A DNA stretch of 64,000 nt from Eutreptiella sp. 'Long Island Sound 2002' (taxonomy: Eukaryota; Euglenozoa; Euglenophyceae; Eutreptiales; Eutreptiaceae). The stretch lies in contig OZ038379.1 in assembly GCA_964036045.1 (NCBI GenBank), positions 77,562,138 to 77,626,137 of the forward strand, given 5' to 3'. Below the pieces are notes generated by a model, which did not search any database, was not told the DNA's origin, and saw nothing but the letters and a program-made list of their open reading frames with translations. The position numbers and the translations under genes are program-made. This document shows positions 1-11,131 of this stretch, piece after piece; position 1 is the stretch's first letter; each line of letters opens with the position of its first letter.

Positions 1-1494
1 CCAGCATACTAATCCAGGTATTTTTTTTCATACCTACCTGCCTACTACAGGGGAGGGGTGGCCAAAAGCTATGAAGGCATGAAAACGCCTGTTTGCTACG
101 ATGGCCAAAATCTAGCTTAACCACTGCCACTGCCCACCAACCCCGCTAAAATTGCAGGAAACGGGTGGGACAGTGACACACGCACTCCAGGGCCTACACA
201 CCCTACAGTGGCACCATCCTGGTGGGCGAGCACTTCCTCAACTGACTCAAGCCCCCACTCAGGACTACCACTCCTACACGCACGCTCTACTGGGTGTTTT
301 TGCGGACGAGGTCATGAGCCCTAATGACTCACCTGTGAGATTGCAAGAGAACACAGAGCTACTAAGCATCTGTGGCCTAACAGGGACGCCACAACGCGTT
401 TCCCTGCTAGGGCTTGGATGGAAGGAGTGCTCTTCTGGCGTGCACAATGTGAATGTTGAAGAAGTCGGACTGCGCTCGCCACTCCTGGCTGAGTCGCAGT
501 TTGTTGTTTATGTGATCAGCGCCGCATAGTTTAGCACGGCTTGAGGCTGCACCAATTCACCCTGACCTTCCAACCTGTAAAGCAAAGGCAGATGACTTTG
601 GTTTGCCGTTGAGGAACCAAGACTACCTCCACGTATCATACGCTTCTCAGGTAGCCCTATATTACACTGTCTTCAAACCCAAGTACAAGCAAGCAAGCTT
701 AAGGAGCTCCACCGGTTCTCTTATACAACGTGGGGTGGAGCCCCTGGGTAATCTAAACAAAGGTTGTACCGAGCGCACGACGCGTGGCCTACCCTTTAAA
801 GCGTGTGTGAATGCACAAGCATGCACGAGTTTTCCAGCAACCTGGTCCAATCTTGTTTTTCCTACTAATCTTACCCCACAATCACGAACTCCACCAGGGG
901 ATGGCCCCACCTGCGCTTACCTACCTTACTCACCGCTGGAAAGCAAAACAAGGAAAAGGAAAAAACGAAACACAAGCGTGCAAGACGTTTATGCCTAGGT
1001 GTGTATGTTCTAATCAGTGCAAAAAAAAGGGTGGTTGTGCTGTTAGAGCAGTTGTCACGGTTGCCCGCATTGCACCACAGGGCAGGACCGGTAGCCCCCC
1101 GTGACAACCACTCCCTGGCCGAAGGCCATCTGTTTTTTCCCTAATCTCACCTCTAATCGCCTGCAATCTTTCTAATCTAGCCCTCTATCGTTTGTTAGCG
1201 CTGCTACAAGGATCGTTCACGGAGACACGAGACGAGCAATGTGCATGCTGCATACGAGACGAGCACACCTGCCGTTTACACCTGATTCATTGAAGTCCTT
1301 TTGTTGATTTTCAAATTCTTGGATCTTGAATTCTTGCTGTCTGTGTGGGTGAGATCTTTATGTTTATTTATTTATGTGTGTTTCTTCATTTTCGTCATTA
1401 TGCGTAACATATGTTTATAATCTTATTAATTCTTTGTTTTCCGGCGCTTCGCTAGGACCCGCTCCTGCGCGCCGTCTTTTTCTGCGTGGGAATT

Positions 1495-1515
1495 TCCTGA
1501 TTTAAAAAGTCAGGA
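1495..1515 (+). other. Hairpin with compensatory changes in the E repeat
   Basis: TCCTGA and TCAGGA form a 6-bp stem around a 9-base A/T-rich loop. The aligned site in the inverted copy (59961-59981) has TCTGGA and TCCAGA around a similar loop. Two of the six pairs differ between copies and both changes preserve pairing. The stem is followed in both copies by GATGA. Confidence 0.45.
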
Positions 1516-2426
1516 GATGACCACAAATTTAATAAGAATGTGCATCTGATGCACAATTGGATTCTGTTCAGGTATGTGCTTTCAGAAAAATTCTAGGCCG
1601 TCATTTGACGGATTTAGGTACGTCCCTTCGCGTTTGCGTGGATTCGCCCCTCATCCTTCCATCCCTCTGTTGTACAGATATCCTCGCAAAGCGTCGCTGA
1701 GTAGGCCGCTGTTCGGGCCGAAAAGCAGCAGCAGGAGACTGAGCCAGAACCAAGATCCCTCCAAGGGACAATTCTAATTAAATCGCCGCATACTCGCCCC
1801 AGTACCAGGACAGGTGACTACATCAGGTTCCATGAGACTTAGATCAAGCGTCCTATGAGAGTCTGGCGTTGGGTTGTCTTACGCCGTAGCTTGGTGGGAG
1901 GGTTGCATATGCATATCGTCTTTGCCTGCCCTATTCTAACCCCACCAAGCCACAGGAACCCCTGCAGCGCCAAGAGCGCTGAGTTTTCTGTTGGAAGATG
2001 TCATGAACAATGCAGCAAGAGTCGCTGGCCATGGTAAAGCGCTCTTTTCCAGTGTCAGGGAAGCTATAGGTATTTTAAAGTAGGTGTGAAAACCAAGGAA
2101 AGGCCAAGAAAAAATCCCTTTTTCCTTAAAATGCGACAGTGGTGGCACAAGGGGGGAGTAAGAAAAAGTGCTTTTCCAATGCTTTACGGTAGACTTTAGT
2201 TGTATTAGAGATGCTCTAAGCACTCTTGCATGTTTATCTTAGTATTGTCCTAACAAAATGGTGATAAAACATTTTGACCTATAGAACCAAACACTAAATC
2301 AGGATGTTGTGTGGACCCCTTAATCCCCAAGCGATGTGCACCAAAGCATCTTTTCCTGCGTGACTGAGGCACTGATATACTGAAGGCAGAGCCTACGAAT
2401 TCATCTATGTTTTCTCATGAATTCTT

Positions 2427-2500
2427 AGCTCTCCTAGTGGTATACACCCTAGGGGGTTGGGGCACCTCTTTTTGAGAGGTCCTGGGTTCAATACCCAGTC
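2427..2500 (+). repeat. tRNA-like block with Pol III B box (E-left)
   Basis: A perfect 5-bp arm acctc/gaggt with a 7-base loop (tttttga) at 2464-2480 resembles an anticodon arm. A second perfect 5-bp arm ctggg/cccag with loop ttcaata at 2482-2498 resembles a T arm and contains ggttcaatacc, close to the Pol III B-box consensus. An A-box-like tcctagtgg lies upstream. Only one base separates the two arms, so this is not a functional tRNA gene. It looks like a tRNA-derived (SINE-type) block captured in the repeat. The T5 run in the loop would probably stop Pol III. Confidence 0.45.
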
Positions 2501-2947
2501 AGCCTAGCTAAGTAGGAATATCCCATGTGACATGGCAGTGACCTCAGCGCCACAAGCCATGACACCTCAGCACCTATGGGACCCAAAAGCAAATATTGCA
2601 CATCTCAAGATGGCACCATGGAAGAGTCTGAGCCCATGGGGCAGTTTTCCACTCAGGTTTTCTCAAACACGTAAAATATTTCATCCTGAGTTGCATTGAA
2701 TGTTTATTTGCTGTGGTCTATTGTTGATAGTTCTCTTTATCTAACTCTTTGTGACTGGAGCCCTTCATGCTTTGATACTGTTTATCTTCTGCTTGCTTAT
2801 CTCTGGCTTGGGTTATCCTGGATTGGTTGTATTTCAACAATAAAACATTTTCATCAACAAAAACAAGCAGCAGGAACCCTACACCAGCAGCAAGCAGCAG
2901 GAGAGGCACATCAAAAGCACAGTCCTGAAAACACTATAAACCTTTCT

Positions 2948-3577
2948 CGCTCCTTGTCCTCTCCAACCAACGTTGCAGGGTGAGTAAGAGCCCCAATGGC
3001 ATTGCCCACCATAAAATCATACCCCATAATAATATCCCAAACGGAAAAATCCGCGGCATAGAATTTCCCGGAATGTACGATCCGCTTCGACAAATCAGGT
3101 CGGTTCCCAAAGGTCCATGCCCGTAGTTGCTTCATGGGTACCTACACCCATAATTTCGCCATTGGCGACCTTCAGGTGCACCGGTCTTCGGCTCCGCTTC
3201 AGCAATTCATCTGAAAATAATCCCTTCCGAACCAAGCTCACTTGGGCACCCGTATCCACCATTACATCCGCCATCATCTCTTTCTTTCCACACCGTACTC
3301 GCACTTTCAAATGCAAATACCATTTGGCTCCATGTGGAGTATGGACAACTCTCACGGCATGCAAGTCTAGTACGCTTGGGTGCATCAATACTTCGAGCGT
3401 ATGATCCCAGATGGTGTAGATCTTTGGCTGATCATGTGCATCCGTGGCGCTCTCCGTGCTGTCTCCATCATCCATTTGTGTGCGACCCAAATCCATATGA
3501 ACTTCCCTTGGAAGGGCGTTACATGGGCTGGGACTCGCAAACCTCAGCTTACTTGGCTCTTCCGGAGCACTCTTGGG
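2948..3577 (-). pseudogene. Element C: Ty3/gypsy gag-pol junction and protease, decayed
   Basis: Read on the minus strand, this encodes the start of a pol closely matching elements D and F: a VPKSAPEEP-type beginning, the conserved QPKIYT.WDHTLEVLMHP segment, the aspartic protease active site VDTGAQVSLV and the DIIMGYDFMV segment. A frameshift near 3100-3130 separates the last part. The frame continues from gag at 18551-20190 once element B (3578-18550) and one ttggg copy are removed; the joined codons then read V-P-K-S-A-P, as in D. The other end is cut at the E-left boundary (2947/2948), so RT, integrase and the 3' LTR are missing here. The apparent long frame from 3757 is chimeric because it begins in B's LTR. 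Confidence 0.8.
3573..3577. repeat. Target site duplication of element B, left copy
   Basis: ttggg directly precedes B's terminal TGTTGTG at 3578 and reappears at 18551-18555 directly after B's other terminus (...ATGACA). Collapsing the two copies restores the reading frame of element C. Confidence 0.85.
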
Positions 3578-3759
3578 TGTTGTGGTTTGTTTCTTGGGAA
3601 CTCTCTTGTACTCCTGTGCCTCTTGTTTCTCGAAAATCCAAAATCCCAAATCGAAAAACCTCGCAGGATCTTTGGACGGGGCACCAATACATAGACACTT
3701 CATAAATTCAAAGACAAAAACCTTGTCCAGAGATCGGAGTATATTACAGCACTTCATTC
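3578..3759 (-). repeat. Element B 3' LTR, distal part
   Basis: Matches 18267-18449 with scattered substitutions. It continues at 10561-10659 after the inserted element A. Confidence 0.9.
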
Positions 3760-4428
3760 TGTAATAAGTCAGGGCATTTGGGCCTCTCAGAAGCTTTCTG
3801 GAGGATCTATACTAGACCTCTCCAACCTTCAAGATCCTAGAACACTAGGATATTTGCTCATATTTGGCTTATATTCCAAGCCTATAGCTTACTGCTAGAG
3901 TCTACTGCTCTTAGGTACACTACAGAGAGCAGAGATCTAGGATACATTAGTAGCCATACATGAATAATCACATCCCATATGCTTATAATGTGATTTAATC
4001 ATGTTTTATAGCATTTTAGAAGGTTCTAATGTATTAGAAGCTATTTTGAAGCTATTTCGAAACTTCAGATGGCCTGTCGCGACTGTCGCCGTCTTTTGCC
4101 GCCGACAGCAATTTACGTAATGTTGACAAGGCCTGTGATAAGATAGACTACTCAGAAAGTTGATAAAATATAGGTTTTATTGCCTTTTTAATGAGAATTT
4201 ATTGTTATATCAATTTTCTTGTTATTTAGGCATGTAAACCCGTATTACTGGACCAGCCAGTTGGTCCAGCTCAATGTTCGTTCACGACTTCGTCTTCTTG
4301 CTGTTGCCTGTGTCCTGTACTTGCCAACAAGATCAATTGTAATGGAGAACATTGGAAACAATTTGATTTTTAAGTGCAAGACAAGGAAAATGGGTTTTCT
4401 ATATGCACCCAAGCACAAGCATATGACA
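3760..4428 (+). repeat. Element A 5' LTR
   Basis: 669 bp, TGTAATAAG...ATGACA, nearly identical to 9892-10560. A 72-codon frame at 4219-4437 is present in both LTRs, but it ends at the LTR edge and resembles nothing I know, so I do not call it a gene. Confidence 0.9.
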
Positions 4429-5059
4429 GTCCAGTAATCTGAAGTTCCAGCAGGTCGACGACGACGCGGACGACGAGCAGCAGCTGGGCCAGCGTACGCT
4501 GTTCAAGTAAAGTGAGTTCCTTGCTTGAATTTATCAAAAAGTTCAAGAAACTTTCAAGTCTTGAAGGTATACTTCCTCCTATGGCCAAAGAACCTTCAAA
4601 TAAATTCGAAGACTCCAAGAGCGTAGCGTGAAGCGACCTTTACGCAAGTACGACGACGCCAGAGGCTTCAGAAGAGTTCGAAAAGCTGTCCAGTGGGTTA
4701 ATTCCTTTGAGTTTGGTGAAGATTGTGAAGGATTTTAAGTTAACAAGAAGTTTCAAATATGTGGTGAACTTCTACAACACAAGGCGACTTCCCAGCGCTT
4801 CAGCGACGACGACGACGACTTCTACGACGACGACGTGCTGCAGAAGAGCTGCGAGCGAGCTTCCAGAGGCTCTCTTGAGGCTCTTTGAGGCCTAGAGCCA
4901 TTCATTGTGTTGCTTTTGTTTGCTACATGTTGCATACTTCTTGTGATGCATTTTCAAGGCTTATCTTCTCCTTGCTTACGGTCCTTCAAGAGACCCTATG
5001 TCAAGGGAAGGGACTAAAGGGACGGTCCGTGACTATAAATCCCCACCCCAGTCACTGTT

Positions 5060-6360
5060 GACCCTCTTGGGAGTCCAAAAGCTTTGAAGTCTTTCACATT
5101 TCTTTCAACTCATTGATGTACCAAAAAGCGCGAAAAGGTCGAAAATGGCCTAACTCATTTCACGCGTATCTTCGCGCCAGTGCGTCAAATCGCGTCAACT
5201 AAAGCGTTATCGTAAACTAGAGAGCGTCAGCTTTACAATACGCTTTTCACTTTGTTTCAACTCCTCAAGGGCTATTTTCTGTGATTTTTTTCAAGATGAC
5301 CCATGAATCACTTGTTGCCCAACCCTCTAAAACACCCCAAAATGACATTTGGTGTTTTACGCATATCTTCGCGCCACTGCGCTGAAAAAATCTGAACCAA
5401 GCATTTTTCGAAAGTAGACAGTAGTACGCTTCTACCCCTCACGTCACTTCCCTGAAATCAATTTTTCTACCATTTTTCCCATCTCCAACAATGTCACCCA
5501 TGAACCAGACCCCAAAACCCCCTCAAAAGTGCCTTTGGTGCTTTCTTCATATCTCCCAGAGAAAAAAGGTTTGAGGTTTAACATTTTTTTTCTGAACAAC
5601 ACTGAAGTATGTGCGTTCTAACCCTGAGTCGTTTTTATTTTCAGAAAATAAGAATGGCTATGGTAAAATTGCAACAAGTTACCACACAAACCACTTGGTG
5701 AAAACTCATGCACAATGGTTTTGGAGGTTTGATCATTTCTCTGAGACCCTGGTGAGTTCGCACTTGAACCAAGGTGTTTTGTAAACACTGGAGTACGAAG
5801 TTTACGACAAATGTTTACTTCGAATTTCTGTGGTCAAGAATGGATTTTTCCCATGGTGGTTTACCTAGTGCATGAAAGCATGTTTTCGATTTTTGTGTTC
5901 ATGAATCTGCAAGAAAAAGACTTTTCTCAGAGCTTATGGTGAGTTGGACAGTCATCAAAGCTGTTTTGGAAAGGTATTGGTGTCTAGTTTGCAGATATCT
6001 AATGATTGGATTTTATTGAAAATGGGATGACAGTGCAAAAGTTCGGTTTCCTTGTGCTTTTTTCATGCTTTTTCAGCATGTGTGTCATGTGAGATTCGTG
6101 TGTCTCCCCCCAACTTCTATTTCTCTGAGCCTATGATGAGTTGGGGCAACATCAAACATGTTTCGGAAACCTGAGGACAAGCCCTACACAGTTCAGATAT
6201 TTCCTTTCTGACATCTCAGCAACATGATACAGAAAAAAGGTGCAGAAGTTGGGCATTTTCAAGGAAAAACATGGTTTTCGGTCATTGTTTTGCAAAACCA
6301 TTCGCGATTTCTGTGGTCTTCTAACCTTGAATCATTGTATGATATTGCAGTTTGTGATTG
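5060..6360 (+). repeat. Diverged ~0.2-kb tandem units inside element A
   Basis: Successive stretches repeat the order: a cgcgaaaa/cgcatatcttcgcgcc phrase, a serine-like acgcttctacccct or gcgttctaaccctgag phrase, then a cccatgaa..ccaaaac phrase, at about 200-base intervals with heavy divergence. Boundaries are approximate and read by eye. Confidence 0.35.
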
Positions 6361-9300
6361 TGTGCATCAGTTTTGATTCATTCTGACTAGGCTTAGCCTA
6401 GGTAGAAAGGTAGATACTTTAGAATTACTTAGACACGCAATAAATAGTGAAACATTTTGTTGTCTTTTTCGGCCACAAAACAAACTTTGGCCACAACCAT
6501 TAACAGACCGTTTGCATCCGCCACATTCACCGTCCAAGCCTTTCCCTTCGACTCCCCAGGCTGAGTGGCTCAGTTCGGCTGGCCCGTTGTCATGGGGACA
6601 AAGAAGGCGTGCGGCTTGTTGCCACCAGGGAGTAGGGAGGCGAAAGACGGGTGTGAGCGGAAGGCGGAAAGAAGACTCAATGCAGGAGCACCCAAGTGAA
6701 ACATTAAAAGACCGCATTCGACCAAACCATTGGCATTGACCTCTCTCGGGGTCCTTGTGACCATCCTCCGATGAGAGAGGTTAGTGGTGGGAACTGGTCG
6801 CGGAAGAAGCTTGCAAAACTTACTTAGCTAGCTAGCTAGCTAACTAGCTAGTGTAGGAGGTGCATTGATTTTATGGTATTACCCTAATGCTAACGGTTGC
6901 ATATGCAACTTAATGTCTCCGGTCCTCCCCCTGTAGGGCAGGGTGGTGAGGAGAAGTGCCGCAAGGCGCTGGTACTGTAATAGAGGTAACCATTCCAGTA
7001 GGTGCAGGCCGGAATGTTAGTGTGCAATGCCATATAACTCATTTTCATCTCCTTACCGTACCGCCCGACATAGTTCAATGTAGTTCTGAGCACGGTCCGT
7101 GCCCTCTCATGGGTTGCCGAGACTCTGCATAGACTGCATGACTTCTGGTCACGGTCCGCCACTCATACGTGTGCTGAGACCCTTTCCGGAAGCCTGAATT
7201 TGTCAAGCTGTTTCATTTGAGCACAATTGTATTTGAGCTAGGAAGTGATTTGTCCTCATTTCACTCTACCATGCATCTCATCCTTCACTGCATGGCCGTC
7301 AAGGCAAGCGTTTGATTAGTGACGTATTCTACTCTCCATTTGGATTGCATTTCATTCATTCGTTCAGAAAGGTCACTCATTCATTGAATTTCACTTTGCA
7401 AATCTTACATTTCATACTTATTGCATTACTTCCTTATTGCAAGGGCTTGCCCATAACGCTCAACATGCAATATGGTCCGTAATTGATCTGCCCTTCGTAG
7501 TTCTATGAGCACCTTTTGCTCAATAGACCCCGAGTTTTGGATCGCAGCGACGAACAATTCATTCGTATCCACTCAACTTTTGTTGATTAACTGCAAGTTG
7601 TGAGGAATGAATCTCTTTTCCAACCCTCGCGATCATTGACCTAGGTCATTTGGTCTAAAGAGCTAGTTTAGCCTCAAATTTGCTACCGAACCACTACGGG
7701 TACGTTCCGCTTCGTTACCTTACGCTAGATCGCCTGGTACAGCCTCAATTACCGGGTTTGAGAGTGCTCAATTGAGTGTTCGCAGTCTACAACATTACGT
7801 TCTCTATCCCCCCGACCAGACCATCAGCATGACAGACTTACTTGGATTTTTCACACATTCCCTGCCCCATCACACCACACATACAACCCACACACAAACA
7901 CATACCATGAGTCATTTGATTATTCCATTTGTTCTCTTTGGATATCACACTCTGAGGTTTGCTGTAGTACCACATCCATCAAATTTTCGCCTACGAACCA
8001 ATTTCTAAGTCATTTCCTTCGTGTAGACAGTCAGTGTCCGCTTACAGGAGCCGGCATTGGTCTCACCCCGCCACGTCTTTGTTGTGTAACACAAGTGAAC
8101 AGGTTTAAGCTTGGTCACTTAGCCTGTGACTTGGCTAATGCATTACGCGATGTGTTAGTGAAGAGCCCTACGCCGGTAGCCACCGAGACCAACGGTGCAC
8201 TACGGTAGGCTCATTGAAAAGGATTATCGAAAGGTATCGAAAGCCTACAGTAATGGGCTTCTACCCTCGCGCGGGTAGATAAGTACTTTCCCTGCAGTGG
8301 ATAGACCCCTTCTCTTGCGGTAGAGATAGATGACGGAGTTAAGCTCGAAGAGGATAGCCTGAATCCTGCAATTCAGTTGAGCGGAATTCACTCGTCATGT
8401 AGGAAGACAGGCCCCCGCACGGATGGCTTTGTACAACCATCTGCTGGGCAAGGGGCTTGCCATAATTGGTCTTCCGGTAAGGTACAGAACACACTTTAAC
8501 TACAATAGCATTTTTCGGAGATTTACTACTTCCACTTGTTTGCGACAACCTGACAATGATACATTTCGCGTATGAAGCAGTGGCGACCCTCCAGTCGTGT
8601 AGGATATCCGTTGGCTCGCACTACAGCAGAACGGCATTCCATGAAAGATCCGACCTTTCAACTTTTTTTCACTTATCACTTACCTACTTCATTTCCAACC
8701 AACCCCAGGGGACCAACCCACCCCTACCCGTGAACCCAACCCCTACATGCACACGTACAATTCATTGGTTTTGTCATCTTTAGCACTTGCCACAACCCAT
8801 ACATCTTGTTTCTCTGAATTTACATGATGAACACACCTCTACATTTTCACTTCTTCGTGCAATTTATTTGCTTTGGTAATTTAAGTCATTTGGGACATGT
8901 CTACACAAATCAGTATTCCCGCTAGCTTCATATCTCATTAGATTCCTGTTGGCTATGTCCTATTGAGGAACCTGGTTCATATGCTCTGCGGCCCAGAGCA
9001 TTTTTCCGTGATGGGATACTGATTCTTTTGTACATGACTGCTAAGCTTGTTAGGTAACTGACGTTTCAGCTTTGTTTTTAGAGATAGCTAGAAAGTATGA
9101 GTAAAAGGTTGGTAATGACGGACTATATCTTTCAACGTTTTTTTGGTTGAAGTATTAGTATAAATCCCCATACCCCCAGACGGATCAATCCCCATGGCCG
9201 GGATAAGAAAGAGCAGATCCGGGTCAGATGATGTCTACTCATCGTGACTGCCACCCCCCCACACACACTATGAGTTATCCCTACCCGCTAAACTAATCAA

Positions 9301-9880
9301 CAGTTGGTCATTACTGATGGTGCCTCGCTTTCTCTGTCCATGTAATGCAGGCCAAGAAACCCATTGCATCAAATAGGTACCAATGCATCCATTGCATTAG
9401 GTAGCCACATGTAACGCGTCCGTTGAGTAAGGTGGTATATCCTCTCTTTGGATGACGAAGACAAGCCTGTCAATAGACAGCTTGGGCAGAGCTTGAATTT
9501 CCAGTTTACCCCACATGTTGCATTTCATTCTCAATTGTGATTGATTTTCCGTATAGCTCATTGTAATTTATACGTCTACATCCAGGTGTATTACCCCTAC
9601 CCTCATTGTTTGCTTTAAGGTTTAGGTTATCATTGTTCATACTTTGTATGCTAGCTTTTTGCTTAGTGTTTCTCATGTTCCATTTTGAGCCCTACCATAC
9701 CCAAGACTTACGAACTTTACCCTCTTAGGTGGAGATACATCTTTACCTCTTGGAAGGGGGTACTAAAACACTACATTAGACACTTAGAACATTCAATATG
9801 AGCGTTCCTTATGCCCATACCCCTCCTTATGTTAGATTATCAGCTTGTCATGAACATTCTTAGCGAATGTGCACGAAGCT

Positions 9881-9891
9881 TAGGAAGGGGG
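9881..9891 (+). promoter_or_regulatory. Polypurine tract of element A
   Basis: taggaaggggg lies directly against the TGTAATAAG start of the right LTR, the expected place for second-strand priming. It sets the orientation of A as +. Confidence 0.75.
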
Positions 9892-10560
9892 TGTAATAAG
9901 TCAGGGCATTTGGGCCTCTCAGAAGCTTTCTGGAGGATCTATACTAGACCTCTCCAAGCTTCAAGATCCTAGAACACTAGGATATTTGCTCATATTTGGC
10001 TTATATTCCAAGCCTATAGCTTACTGCTAGAGTCTACTGCTCTTAGGTACACTACAGAGAGCAGAGATCTAGGATACATTAGTAGCCATACATGAATAAT
10101 CACATCCCATATGCTTATAATGTGATTTAATCATGTTTTATAGCATTTTAGAAGGTTCTAATGTATTACAAGCTATTTTGAAGCTATTTCGAAGCTTCAG
10201 ATGGCCTGTCGCGACTGTCGCCGTCTTTTGCCGCCGACAGCAATTTACGTAATGTTGACAAGGCCTGTGATAAGATAGACTACTCAGAAAGTTGATAAAA
10301 TATAGGTTTTATTGCCTTTTTAATGAGAATTTATTGTTATATCAATTTTCTTGTTATTTAGGCATGTGAACCCGTATTACTGGACCAGCCAGTTGGTCCA
10401 GCTCAATGTTCGTTCACGACTTCGTCTTCTTGCTGTTGCCTGTGTCCTGTACTTGCCAACAAGATCAATTGTAATGGAGAACATTGGAAACAATTTGATT
10501 TTTAAGTGCAAGACAAGGAAAATGGGTTTTCTATATGCACCCAAGCACAAGCATATGACA
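9892..10560 (+). repeat. Element A 3' LTR
   Basis: 669 bp, near-identical partner of 3760-4428; followed directly by the remaining 99 bp of B's 3' LTR. Confidence 0.9.
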
Positions 10561-10659
10561 CAACTGGCATTCGATGCTTCTTAAGTATTCACAAGCTGCA
10601 GTGCGATTGTGACTGCGACTTGCGCGCTCGCTGCGCTGCTGCTGTTAGAAGCCATAACA
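10561..10659 (-). repeat. Element B 3' LTR, proximal part
   Basis: Matches 18453-18550 of B's 5' LTR (ending ..gccataaca versus ..gtcatgaca on the + strand). Together with 3578-3759 it makes a complete 281-bp LTR into which A inserted. Confidence 0.9.
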
Positions 10660-11131
10660 CTAACCCCCCCTTAAGACCTCGAAGAGGTCTCATTCCTCTG
10701 GGTGGGCGTCACATTGTCGCATCTGAAGGGCAGGCCCAGAAACAAAATTTTGGACCTCGACATGTGCTGGCTACAGAAGCATGATTGTGGTTGAAACTCA
10801 CACAATGAGGTGCAGTTCATAGTATACCTGTCGTCAGCGCCTCATTCTTACGCCGTGTTCGACTCTGCCACGGCTGTGTCTTGGCGGAAGCTGCAGAAGA
10901 CAACTTTGCCAGGCGCACTGCACGGGCGCTGTACCCACAGCAAGGCTGTGGGCACGTCGAACCATAACATACCAAAACACTTGGCACAGCTATCGAAGCT
11001 GGGTGCCCAGCAGACAAACAACCAACAGGCCTATATATCTGTCAGTTCGACAGGACATATCAAGGCAGTCAACACCATTAATTGCATCCAGACTGTCGAA
11101 TCAGCCATAACATGGCATCCAGACTGTCGAA
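10660..11131 (-). other. Element B 3' untranslated region and polypurine tract
   Basis: On the minus strand this lies between the third ORF and the 3' LTR. The purine tract AAGGGGGGGTTAG (complement of 10660-10672) adjoins the LTR. A 33-bp unit containing ccagactgtcgaatcag is tandemly duplicated at about 11088-11135. No coding sequence seen. Confidence 0.6.

Larger units (their letters stand above)
1..2947 (+). mobile_element. E-left: 2.9-kb LTR-like repeat, inverted copy of 58491-61374
   Basis: Read on the + strand, this segment matches the reverse complement of 58491-61374 from about base 10 to the common end (left ...ataaacctttct, right complement ...ataaacttttct). Matching blocks include the opening run around taatccaggtatt, the tRNA-like block near 2430-2500 and a hairpin at 1495-1515. 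The right copy lies directly downstream of the pol gene of gypsy element I, so I read this as a long LTR (solo, or belonging to an element whose body lies left of the window). Canonical TG...CA ends are not clear and the left limit is off the window. Short open frames inside (for example 152-529) are not conserved between the copies and look accidental. Confidence 0.6.
4429..9891 (+). other. Element A interior, no coding sequence recognised
   Basis: No frame here resembles retroelement proteins. Visible structure includes short GAC-rich runs at about 4452-4480 and 4804-4836; diverged repeats of roughly 0.2 kb between about 5060 and 6360, whose units share cgcatatcttcgcgcca-like and cccatgaa-like phrases; a TAGC run at 6827-6852; and a CA-rich run at 7873-7908. 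From 6.9 to 9.9 kb I see nothing beyond ordinary mixed-composition sequence. Confidence 0.6.
3760..10560 (+). mobile_element. Element A: 6.8-kb non-coding LTR element (LARD-like)
   Basis: Two 669-bp direct repeats (3760-4428 and 9892-10560) begin TGTAATAAG and end CATATGACA, the TG...CA pattern of LTRs. A purine tract (aggaaggggg, 9882-9891) directly precedes the right copy, so transcription is left to right. I counted about four differences between the LTRs, so this is the youngest insertion on the left side. The 5.46-kb interior has no frame above about 116 codons and nothing like gag or pol, as in large retrotransposon derivatives moved by proteins of other elements. The orientation follows from the purine tract, but I see no TGG-type primer site after 4428. 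Flanks (cattc, caact) do not form a target duplication; compared with B's intact LTR only the 3 bases aca are ambiguous. Confidence 0.85.

Noticed and set aside
2427-2500. Functional tRNA-Lys gene
   Set aside because: Anticodon-like loop has TTT, but the variable region is one base and no matching acceptor stem is present.
3095-3757. 220-codon minus-strand frame as a single gene
   Set aside because: Its first 60 or so residues come from B's LTR and the rest from element C protease; a chimera created by the insertion.
4219-4437. 72-codon frame in A's LTR, repeated at 10351
   Set aside because: Repeated only because LTRs are copies; ends at the LTR edge and has no recognisable similarity.
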